In this document: piece after piece, positions 1-9,100 of the stretch | Numbering within the stretch: position 1 is the stretch's first letter | How the letters are laid out: each line of letters starts with the position of its first letter | Assembly: GCF_901875635.1 (NCBI RefSeq) | Contig: NZ_CABFMN010000141.1 | Coordinates: 1 to 22,348 of the forward strand | Length of the DNA: 22,348 bases | Source: Xylophilus ampelinus | GTDB lineage: Bacteria; Pseudomonadota; Gammaproteobacteria; Burkholderiales; Burkholderiaceae_C | Reading direction: 5' to 3' | The notes under the pieces: generated by a model | Told to the model about the DNA's origin: nothing | Seen by the model: the letters and a program-made list of their open reading frames with translations, nothing else | Database searches by the model: none | Translations under genes and position numbers: made by a program

Positions 1-1
1 G

Positions 2-478
2 CTGCTGGTGCAGGCGCTGCCGGCGCGCGTGCTGCTGGGCGGGGTGACCGCGCTGGTGCTCTTCGCCGGCGTGCGCGGCTTCATGGCGCAGGACCGGCAT
101 GCCGACGCCGCGCCGCTGCTGTCGGCCCCCGTGCTCGTGGGCCTGGGCCTGCTGGTGGGCATCGGCTCCGCGCTCACCGGCACCGGCGGCCCGGTGCTGC
201 TGCTGCCGCTGCTGATGCTGTGCCGCCAGCGCGTGGATTTCGCGGTGATCGCGGCGCAGGCCGTGCAACTGCCGGTGGCACTGACCAGCAGCGCCGTGCA
301 CGCGGCCGCACACCGGCTCGACTGGGGCCTGGCCGCTGCCTGCGGCGTGCTGATGCTGCTCGGCTCGCTGGCGGGCCAGCGCCTGGCGCGCGGCCTGGAC
401 CGGCAGCGGCTGCAGCGCTTCGTGAGCGGCCTGCTGCTGCTGGTCGGTGCCTGGTTTGTCTATCTGCTCATTGCCTAG
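2..478 (+). CDS. TSUP (TauE/SafE) family membrane exporter, 5' truncated by window edge
   Basis: The reading frame is open from the first bases of the window, so the true start lies upstream; about 158 C-terminal residues are visible. They are strongly hydrophobic, with about four membrane segments, and contain the glycine-rich GTGGP turn after a helix, which is typical of the second half-repeat of TSUP (sulfite exporter TauE/SafE) proteins. Members of this inner-membrane family export small anions such as sulfite, sulfoacetate or other organosulfur compounds; the substrate here cannot be told. The stop TAG is 10 bases before the amidohydrolase start, so the two genes are probably co-transcribed, and the transporter may handle a substrate or product of that enzyme (inference). 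Family assignment is fairly secure, function is not. Confidence 0.8.
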   Translation: MLVQALPARVLLGGVTALVLFAGVRGFMAQDRHADAAPLLSAPVLVGLGLLVGIGSALTGTGGPVLLLPLLMLCRQRVDFAVIAAQAVQLPVALTSSAVHAAAHRLDWGLAAACGVLMLLGSLAGQRLARGLDRQRLQRFVSGLLLLVGAWFVYLLIA

Positions 479-488
479 GGAGGCCCGC

Positions 489-1910
489 ATGCTTTCATCG
501 TCCGACCTCATCCCCGCCGACGGCGGCCCGCTGCTGCTGGCACCCGAATGGCTGATGCGCCCCGAGGGCGCGCAGCGCGGCTGGGCCGCGGCCGTGCAGG
601 GCGGGCGCTTCACGCATGTCGGCCTGCGCGACGAGGTGCAGGCCGCTCACCCGGACCGCGCCGTCGTCGAGCTGCCACAGCACCTGCTGATGCCCGGCCT
701 CATCGACACGCACACGCACCTCACCCAGGCCTTCGGCAAGTCGCTGGCTTTCGGCGAGCCGTCGGAAATCTTCAAGCGCATCTGGGTGCCCATGGAGGGC
801 GTGCTGGACACCCACGCGGCCTGCCTCTCGGCCAAGCTTGCGGCCTGGGAATCGCTGCGCGGCGGCTTCACCACGGTCGTCGATGCGGGCACACGCTCCG
901 AAGAAGGCCTGGCCGGCGTGGCGCAGGCCGCGCGCGACACCGGCATCCGCTGCGTGCTGGGCCTGATCTGCAACGACGCGGGCAACACCGACGGCGAGGC
1001 CGGCGCGCGCCGCATCCTCGACCGTGCGGCGGGTTTCCTGGCCGAGTTCGAGCACGACCCGCTGGTGCACCCCTCGCTCGCCATCTCGATCCCTGAAGCC
1101 GCGAGCGACCGCATGCTGCACGACGTGGCCGCGCTCACGCGCGAGGCCGGACGCCGCTTCCAGACCCACGTGAACGAACACCTCGCGGCCGTGGAGCGGT
1201 CCCTGGTGGCGCGCGGCCTGCGGCCCATCGAGCTGCTGCATGCGGTGGGCGCGCTCAACGACAGTGCCCTGCTCGCACACGCGACGCTGCTCACGCATCG
1301 CGAATTCGGCCTGCTTCGGGACAGCGGCGCCGCCGTCGCCTACAACCCGGTCGCCAGCGCCTGGAAGGGCAACGCGGTGCTCGACGCCGGCATGCTGCAG
1401 CTGCTGGGTGTGCCCTTCGGCCTGGGCACCGACGGCACGCGCGCCGACGGCCTGCGGCTGATGGACGCGGCCGAGACCGCGCAGCGCCTCACGCACGGCC
1501 TGGCGAACGGCGACTCGTCCTGCGGCGGCGGCTGGACCTGGCTGGACCACGGCACGCACCGCGGCGCCGAAGCCGCAGGCTTGGCCGCGCTCACCGGCCG
1601 CATCGAGGCCGGCTTCGCGGCCGACTTCCTTCTGCTGGACCTCGACGTGCCCGAGTTCCTGCCCAGCTGGGACCTGAGCTGGGAGCTGGTGCGTTTCGGC
1701 AACCGCGACCAGATCCGGGCCGTGTTCGTGAACGGCGCACTGCGCCTTTGGCAGGGCTGGCCGGTGGACTGGGACGCCCGGGCGCTGATGCGCGAGGTGG
1801 CCGAGGTGGCCCGGCGCGACGTGGCGCGTGCGCCGCTGCAGCGCGTGCATGCCACGGCCGACGTGCACCGCACCTTGTCCACGCAGGCCAGCCAGGCGAA
1901 CGGCCCGTGA
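489..1910 (+). CDS. Metal-dependent amidohydrolase (cytosine deaminase / TRZ-ATZ type)
   Basis: This is a 473-residue cytoplasmic hydrolase of the amidohydrolase superfamily, which deaminates or dechlorinates ring compounds with one bound metal ion. Visible ligands are the H-x-H pair H75/H77 in LIDTHTH after strand 1, H227 followed by E230 in THVNEH (the H-x-x-E form seen in deaminases and triazine hydrolases), H264 in LAHATLL, and D315 in GTDG. A small beta-sandwich made of N- and C-terminal segments frames the barrel, and the closing VFVNG segment is typical. ATG 489 is chosen because GGGAGG sits just ahead at 478-483; an upstream in-frame start at 447 would overlap the exporter gene. The exact substrate (purine, pyrimidine, triazine or thioadenosine-like) cannot be decided from sequence alone. 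Confidence 0.88.
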   Translation: MLSSSDLIPADGGPLLLAPEWLMRPEGAQRGWAAAVQGGRFTHVGLRDEVQAAHPDRAVVELPQHLLMPGLIDTHTHLTQAFGKSLAFGEPSEIFKRIWVPMEGVLDTHAACLSAKLAAWESLRGGFTTVVDAGTRSEEGLAGVAQAARDTGIRCVLGLICNDAGNTDGEAGARRILDRAAGFLAEFEHDPLVHPSLAISIPEAASDRMLHDVAALTREAGRRFQTHVNEHLAAVERSLVARGLRPIELLHAVGALNDSALLAHATLLTHREFGLLRDSGAAVAYNPVASAWKGNAVLDAGMLQLLGVPFGLGTDGTRADGLRLMDAAETAQRLTHGLANGDSSCGGGWTWLDHGTHRGAEAAGLAALTGRIEAGFAADFLLLDLDVPEFLPSWDLSWELVRFGNRDQIRAVFVNGALRLWQGWPVDWDARALMREVAEVARRDVARAPLQRVHATADVHRTLSTQASQANGP

Positions 1911-1995
1911 CGTGCTGCACGAACGCAGCGTCGACGTGTGCGGAACTGCGCCCACGACGTGATAGCTTCAAAGGCTTTTCTCGTTGACTGCCGCC

Positions 1996-2331
1996 ATGAT
2001 TGCCCGTCATCTCTTCTCGAGCCTTCTCATCCTGGGGACTTCGCTCGCATTCGCCAACCCGCTGCCTGCGAAGGTGAACGCCATGGGCGAGTCCAGCCGG
2101 CGCAACCTCCTGGGCCTGCTGGTTCGCCAGGCGGGCTCGCAGTGTCCCAAGGTGCAACGGACTTTCCTGCAAGGTCGGCTGCCGAATGCAGCGGTCTGGA
2201 ACGTCGCCTGCAACGGCAGGAAGGCCGACTTCATCCTCGTCCTGAACGAAGACGAATCGAACACCGTGCGCCTCGCGGCGTGCGCCGCGCACAAGGAACT
2301 GGGGGTTCCGCCCTGCTTCCGGAAACTGTAG
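1996..2331 (+). CDS. Small secreted protein of unknown function
   Basis: The 111-residue product begins with a Sec signal peptide (MIARHLF, a hydrophobic core, then SLAFA before NPLP), so the mature protein of about 93 residues should be periplasmic or secreted. The mature part has four cysteines, in SQC, VAC, AAC and PPC contexts, which could form two disulfides. I do not recognise a family. ATG 1996 gives a clean signal peptide; a TTG at 1984 in the same frame would add four residues. No good Shine-Dalgarno sequence precedes either start. The gene follows the amidohydrolase by 85 bases and converges on the TonB gene with only 21 bases between the stops. It is called as real because of the signal peptide and paired cysteines. 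Confidence 0.6.
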   Translation: MIARHLFSSLLILGTSLAFANPLPAKVNAMGESSRRNLLGLLVRQAGSQCPKVQRTFLQGRLPNAAVWNVACNGRKADFILVLNEDESNTVRLAACAAHKELGVPPCFRKL

Positions 2332-2352
2332 GCTGCCGCCCTCCCGTCAAGG

Positions 2353-3126
2353 TCAGGGACCGACAGCGCCCGACACGGCAATGCCTGCGCCGCCAGCCGC
2401 GTACTGGACCTCGACCCGAAGCCGGGTGAGCACCGGGCGCCCGCTCCGCATGCCCGGTGAGAAGCGCGTGACAAGGAAGGCGGCGACGGCCGACGCATCG
2501 AACACCCCGGGAGTCGATGCATCGATGACCTGCACGCCCTCCACCACGCCGTACGCGTTGATCAGCAGGTCCAGCGTCACGACGCCCGATCGGTTTCCCG
2601 CGCCGGGCGGATAGACCGGCCGCACCTCCGTCAGTGGCTTGGGCAGCGCGTCCAGCGACGCGCCGGGCAGATGGGTCTCCTTGGTTGCCGCCGCTGCGGC
2701 GGTGTCCGCAGCGGGGCGTGCCACCGCCTCATCCTTCACCGATGCGGGAGGGGGTGGCTCTTCCGGCCACGGCTCCGGGGCTTTGGCTTGCTCCTGTGGC
2801 ATTGAGCTCGGACCCACCCGCGGCCGTACGGGCGGTTCCGCGGCATGCGCCGCCGCCTGGGTCGCGAGGGGAGCCGAGCTCACCGGCTCCGGCGTTGCAG
2901 GAGCCACCGGCGCTGCTGCAAAGGGCTTGGGTGCGCGCGAAGTCCCGGCCTCTGTCGCCGCCGACGGGATCAGCCGCGCCTGCAGGAGATGCTGTTTCGG
3001 CAACGAGGGCGCATGCGGCTTCGGCCAGAGCAACCCCAGCACCAGCGCGTGCACCCCCACCGACCCCAGCAACGCCAGGACGCCGCGCCGCAGCGGGGTC
3101 GGCCGAATCAGCCTGGGACAGCCCAC
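2353..3126 (-). CDS. TonB-family energy-transducing protein, last gene of the pilus operon
   Basis: The product is about 257 residues. A short basic N-terminus leads into one membrane helix (about residues 15-34) containing S22-x-x-x-H26 (SVGVH). This matches the Ser/His pair by which E. coli TonB couples to ExbB/ExbD. A long Pro/Ala/Glu-rich periplasmic linker follows, then a C-terminal TonB domain of about 80 residues (RPVYPPGA, GVVTLDLLI, FDASAVAAF, RFSPGM, a closing beta strand). The start is uncertain: GTG at 3126 is used, although GGAGG lies only 1 base upstream; TTG at 3138, overlapping the pilY1 stop, is an alternative. The gene starts 8 bases after pilY1 ends, so it is almost surely in the same transcript. 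TonB proteins normally power outer-membrane receptors; a role at the pilus is inference only. Confidence 0.82.
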   Translation of the reverse strand: MGCPRLIRPTPLRRGVLALLGSVGVHALVLGLLWPKPHAPSLPKQHLLQARLIPSAATEAGTSRAPKPFAAAPVAPATPEPVSSAPLATQAAAHAAEPPVRPRVGPSSMPQEQAKAPEPWPEEPPPPASVKDEAVARPAADTAAAAATKETHLPGASLDALPKPLTEVRPVYPPGAGNRSGVVTLDLLINAYGVVEGVQVIDASTPGVFDASAVAAFLVTRFSPGMRSGRPVLTRLRVEVQYAAGGAGIAVSGAVGP

Positions 3127-3134
3127 CCCTCCTC

Positions 3135-6100
3135 TCAACGCACGATTTCGCGCCAGCTGATGCGTTTGCCCAGCGGTGCCGGACTGCCGACCGGAATGTC
3201 CTTCGTGCCGATCTGCGTATCGACACTCTGTCCGATTCCCTTGACCGTGCCACTGGGCAGCACGACGACATCCAGACCCGCTGCCAGCGAATTGGAGAAC
3301 AGCACGACCGAAGTGACGCCGTCGGCACTGGATGGCACGGGCTCGCCGGTGATCAGGTCGACGTAGTTCAGCCACGCGTGGCCGCCGCCCGCGCACATCG
3401 AGTCGCTGGGCACGTTGGTGACGAAAGCCAGCGTGCCCTGCACGACCCGCATGTCCACGTTCATACGCTCACCGCTCTCTGGCAGGTCGATGAACCAGCC
3501 GGCCGTGCTTGCGCAGTCGGCCACGTTCGTGCTGGCGCACTCGACAGTACGCGTCGCGCTCGCGCCGGAGCCGGTCTGCGTCATCTTCAGCGGCTTGAGC
3601 TGCGTGCGCATGTTGCTGTAGAGCGGCTCCGTACTGCCGAGCGGGTCCTTGAAAGCGTAGACCGTCTGTGCGCTGGTGTCGCTCAAGTCGCTGGCGCCCA
3701 GCAGCCGGCCCGTGCCCACCATCAGCATGGTCGTGTTGTTCACTTCGGCGAGCACGGGCCGTGTGGTGATGGGCTGCGGGCTGCCAGCCACATCCTTCGC
3801 GGTGGCCAGACGCGACGCGCCGTTGCCTGCGGGAGGAATGGCATCGTTGATATCGAAGCGCCAGATGTTGCCGAGCAGGTCGCCTCCGTACACGCGTTGC
3901 GCGGTGTTGTTGTAGACGTAGTTGCTGGCGTAGATGTTGATTTCCCGCAGGCCGCTGGGAGTGCCCGTGCTGCCCACGCCCGTGCCGATACGTTGCATGA
4001 TCTGCCCGTTGGCCGCGTTGAGGACGTACAGATAGCCGCGGCCGTCGGCGCCGCCGTCCGAGTTGTTGTACCCGGAGGTGAGCAGGACCACCCAGGTCCC
4101 GTTGGCCAGCTTGGTGATGATCGGCTCGCCGAAGCTCATCCCCAGGTTGCAATCCGAAGTTGCGCCAATCGGATTGGCGACGCAGGTGTCCGTCGCGCTG
4201 AATTCCCACATGGCCTGGGGCGCTGTAGGGTCGGTGACGTCCAGCGCGTAGAAGCTCTTGCCGCCGCCGCGCAGGCCGCCGACCAGCATGGTCTTCCAGG
4301 CACCGCCCACATAGACGTCGCCCGCCACCGGCCGGCCGTCCACGAAGTAGCGGTGCTGGTTCACGTAGTTGACGTCGGCCAAGCGCCACATGTGGGGCAT
4401 GACGGCCTGCGGCACGAAGGCCCACGCTTCCTGCCCTGCCATGGCGTCATTGGGATCCGAGGCATTGTTCGGGGCATAGAAGGCATGCAGCATGCCGTCG
4501 TTGGCACCCACGTACACCATGGGCGTACGGCTCTTGTGCGCCGCCGCGAAGGCTGCATATCCCTGGTCGGCATACAGCTGGCTCGGGCCCTTCACGTAGG
4601 TAGGCTGCGAGTTCACGATGTCGCCAAGCACGTGGTCACGCGCCCGGTACAACATCTGCGAGTTGGTGACGTAGCCCTCCCTCGCGCGCTGTCCGCGCAG
4701 GAAATTCACCAGTTCCTTTCCAGCTGCGAGGTTGCGCTGATCGACGCTGCCTCCCGATCCGTCAGTCATGGTGGCGTACTGGCTGAGGCCGGTCGTGACC
4801 ACGGTGCCCTGGAAATTGGCCTGCATTGCAGCCGTGAGGCCTGTCCCCGCGGCGCCTGTGGGCTGCCCTGCGCCATCGCATGCCCGGGTGTCCCAGGCGA
4901 AGTCCACCAATGCGTTGGTGGCCGGGTTGCGCGCGTAGATCTTGCGGTTGTCGCACTGCGTGCCGACCTTGGCGTCCAGCAACGTCTGGGCGGACCACTT
5001 CACGGCCGAGGACAGCAGGCCTGTGCCGAGGTCCACTTCCCGTGCAATCACGTTCCCGGTCCACTTCTGGGTGGTGAAGCTGGCCGTGAAGGCCTGGTTG
5101 TCCCCTGCGATCGGCGACTGGCTGGTGGTCGAGACGCCGCCCCCCGCGCCCGCCTGGGCTTGAATGCCTGCAAGCGCTTCCTGGAGGCCAGCCACCACGG
5201 ACTGCGGATCGCTGGCGCTGAAGTATTTGCCGCGCCCGTTGACCGCGGCGTGCCAGAAATCGTCGATCGAGCGCGGATCGTTGTATTGGGCCGGTGCCAA
5301 GTTGGTCCCCGTGGGCCACACGGGCCAGTTGTAGGGCGGCGACCCGGTGTAGCTGCGGATACGGGCGAAATCGCCGGTGATGGCGCTCTTGTAGTCGCCT
5401 TGGTAGTTCACCGTGCCAGAGACACCCAGGCCGACGACGAAGGTCGTCATATGCTGCCAGGGAGCCCGGTCGGCCTCGATCTGATCGCTGCCCATGCTCG
5501 GCACGTCGTTGGTCAGCGCGTTGCGCAGGTCGGTGGTGTAGTAGTACTGCGCCACATCGGCCAGTGAATCCACACTGCCCGCCGCACCGGCGCCGGTCAC
5601 CGGTCCCTTGACGATGCTGGGCGCACTCCAGCTGCCCGACACGTCCACGGCCGGCGGCAGTGCCGGGCTGGCAACGCATGCGCTCGCGTTCTCCCAGTTC
5701 GAAATCACGTCGGCGCTGGTCTGGCCGCTGGCCTCCACGGGTGTGTCTCCGCTGACGTCGTAGGTGATGGTCGTGGTGCGCGTGCGGCGCTGGTTCAGCA
5801 GCCCCGGAATCGGCACGCAGGTGGTCGAACTCCAGCCGTTCGATGCCGAGGGCGTGACGGCGGAGCAGCTCGACACCCGATCCGGTCCCTCGGCGCTGGT
5901 CGAGCAGGTCGTGCTTACGAAGGTGCCAGAGGTTCCCGGCGTGCACGACGCCACCGGCGTCGGGCCCGTGGTGACCGTGCCGCAGGTCACGACAGGGAAG
6001 ACACCCGCGGGCGAAGGCACACAGGAGCCCTCTGCGACGCCCACCGTGGTGTCGGTGGTCGTGCAGGTGGTAGAGGTGAAGTTGTTCCCCGAGCCTGCCG

Positions 6101-9100
6101 CCTCGTTGTTGCACGCCGTGCCCGGTGCCAGCTGGACGGGCCCGACGGTGTTGTACGAGCAGGTGGTCGACTTGAACTCGCCGTCGACACCGGCCGTGCA
6201 GGAGGCCACGAGGGTGGGGCCGGTCGTGACCGTATTGCACGCCGTGGTGGTGAAGTCGGCACTGGTGCCGGCCGTGCACGAGCCTGTGGGAACGAAGGTC
6301 GGCCCCGTGGTCACGGTATTGCACGCCACCTGGGTAAAGCCGTTGGCCGGGTTGGCCGCTTGCGCCGAGCAGGTGCCCGCAGCGACGCCCACCGTGGTCG
6401 TGTTCGGTGTGCACAGTACGGCAGTCCACCCATTGGCTGCCGACGCGGTCTGCGGCGTGCAGCTGCCCGGCACCACCGGAGTCGCCGGCGAGCGGTTGGG
6501 CCCGTCGGTGCAGGTGGTGACCGTGAAATCCGCACCGGTGCCGGAGGCACAGCTCTGCACGGGTGTGGGCGGCGTGGGGCCGTTCATGGCGCAGGTCGTG
6601 GCGACCCAGGCATTGGTGGCAGACGCCTCTACAGATGTGCAGCTATTCAGGGGCACGCCGGTGGGCCCGGTGACCTGCGCCGCAGGACACTTGATCGTGA
6701 CCCAGCCGTTGGTCGCATCCGCGGTCTGGGGCGTGCACGAACCCGGCGGGGTTGCCTCGGTCACCGAATGGAAGTTGCAGTAGGTCTGCACGTTTCCGTT
6801 GCCCGGGCCAGCATTCTGGGGATTGCACGATTGCACCGCCGTCTCGCCGGAGTTCTCGTAGCGGCAGCTGGTAATGACCCAGTTGGTATTCGCGCCGCCG
6901 CCCTGGGCGCAGGAGGCAACCTGCACTTCCGGCGTAGTCACCGTATTGCAGCTCACGAAGGACGGCCCTGCGGTGCTGGGCACGCAGGAAGACACCGGTT
7001 GATCCGTGAAGGTCTGCTGAACGCAGGTGGTCTTGACGCCATTGCTGGTGGTGCCGGCCGAGCATTGGCTCGGCATCACGGGCGTGGGACCCCAGGTCAC
7101 CTGTTCCTGACACTCGCGCTGCAGGAAGCCGTTGCCAGCATCCGGAGCCTGGGCCGAACAGCTGGATGCGTTGCTCCAGTTGCTCCACGCGGCACCACCA
7201 CATTGGGTGGCAACGAAATTGTTCGCCGCCGACGCCGCCACATCCGTGCAACTGGCCACGTTCGTGGTCGGCGCCACGGTTTCCGTGGTGCACCGGGTGG
7301 CGATGAACGTCGGTGCCGTGCCGTTGCTTTCCGTGCAGGCTTCGACGGCTGTGGGGCCGCTGAGCGTCGCGTGGGAGCAGCTGGTGGTGGTCCAGTTGTT
7401 CGACGCACTGGCTGTGGCGGAGGCGCAGCCGGCCTCCGGCGTGTAGTCGGACGCCGTGGCCGGGGTGCACAGCGTCTCGGTGTAGTTGTTGGCGTTGCTG
7501 GCCGCCTCGGCCGTGCAGGCCGCCACGCCCGTGGCGGCCTGGGTCGTGACTGTCGCGCAGGTGGTGACGACGTTCGTCCCCGGTGCCGTGCCTGCAGTGC
7601 AGGCGCCCACAGCCGTCACGGTCGAGGTCGTGTCGCAGGTGGTCGTCACGAAGTTGGCGTCCGTGCCCGCAACGCAGCTGGACGCCGGGGCCACCGGCGT
7701 CGGCCCCGTGGTGTTGGCGCTGCAGGTCACGGTCGCGAAGCCGTTGCTGAGCGAGGGACCGGCAGCCGAGCAGTTGGCCGCAGGCTGCGGCCCGACAACG
7801 TTCGTGGCGCAGGTGCTCGCCACATAGTTGTTGGCGGCGCTGGCGCTGGAAGGTGTGCACGCCGCCACGGCCACAGGACCGGTGATGACCGCATCGCAGG
7901 TGCGCGTCATGTAGCCATTGGACGCATCCGGGGTCTGCGGGGTACAGGCGGCCACAGGCACGTTGACGGTCGTCAGCGTGATGCAGCTGATCTCGCTCGT
8001 GTTGGTGCAGGAAGCCACCGGCGTCGCCGATTCCGTGGTGCCGTTGTAGGCCAGGATCTGACGCGTGCTCTCGCGCTCCTGGCGCGTGGACAACATCGTG
8101 TAGCTGCGCGTGATCAGCGGCTGCGTCGTGGAGCGCCTGGTCAAGGTCTGCGTCATCTGCAACTGCTGCTTCGACCGCTCCGTTCGCGAGCTGGTGCGAG
8201 TGGTCTGTTCCTGCGTGCGCCACTTGCGCACCTGCGTCATCGTCTGCGTGCGGGTGCGCTGCTGGATCTGAGCGACCGTCTTCTCCATGTACGTGGTGGT
8301 CTGGAGTTGCTGAGTGGTGGTGGCGAAGGCTTTGATGGTGCCGCGTCCCCACCATTCATGCGTGATCAGCTCCTGCCGGGTCGAGCGTGTCTGCTGTTGC
8401 GTGCTGGCCAGGGTCTGCTGGACCTCGCGCGTCTCGGTGCTGGTGGTCTTCTGCTCCTGCGTGGTCGACTGGCTAGTCTGGCTCGTGGACGCGAACACCT
8501 GCTGGGTCGTGCGCGTCAGCGACTGTGTCCGCCGCGTCGGCTGCGAGGTGGACTGGAAAACCACCGACGTGGTGCGGTAGAACTCGCCGCTGTCGCATGC
8601 CTCCCGGCGAAACATCTCGGAAGTGATGGTGTCGGTGCGCCGGCCGGTCGTCGAGCCGTCCCACATCGGGCGATGGCTGTACTGCGTCGGATCGTTGCGG
8701 TCCAGCAAGGTGGCGGGAGTCAGCATGCCGTCCTGGTTGCCCACGCGCGTCGTGCCGTCCAGCTTCACCGGACCGACCGTCTCCTGCGCAGTGTTCCAGT
8801 AACCATCCGTGGTCATGATCGTGAAGTTCTGCTGGCAGCTTTGCTGGACAGGGTCGGGCAGCATGTTGCTGTTGATGCCGTCCGCACGGCCGCCGAAGTG
8901 GCGGCCCACGCGGGCCAGGCCCTCCCGCGCCGGTGACGAACCGTCCGGCACCTGGCTGAAGAGCTTGCCGTACCAGGCGGATTTCTGGTTGGTTGTGAAG
9001 TCGTTGATGGCTAGGTACTTGGCTGGATCGACCCCGCTGTCCGACTGGGTCGGGTTGACCAGGGGATTCATGCTGACCAGGCCCACGCGGAAGTTGTCGG

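Noticed and set aside
447..488. Earlier start for the amidohydrolase
   Set aside because: It would overlap the exporter gene by 32 bases; GGGAGG sits at the right distance only for ATG 489.
495..1955. A 486-codon minus-strand open frame opposite the amidohydrolase
   Set aside because: The plus-strand frame carries all amidohydrolase metal ligands; the reverse frame has no recognisable domain.
2634..5567. A 977-codon plus-strand open frame across the 3' part of pilY1 and the TonB gene
   Set aside because: It is antisense to genes with clear family motifs. Its product is a His/Arg/Ala/Val-rich string without domains, as expected for the shadow of a long GC-rich gene.
5817..8009. CRISPR-like or mobile repeat array
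   Set aside because: The repeats keep a protein reading phase of about 84 bases, are degenerate at DNA level and have no unique spacers; they are protein-level repeats.
8055..8580. Possible frameshifted stretch or insertion in pilY1
   Set aside because: The strange Thr/Gln/Arg composition first suggested a frameshift, but the frame stays open on both sides into recognisable PilY1 regions, and the other frames show no better protein.
6360..8936. An 858-codon plus-strand open frame opposite the Cys-pair repeats of pilY1
   Set aside because: Its Gly/Arg/Ala-rich periodic translation mirrors the repeat array on the other strand; no signal, motif or ribosome site supports it.
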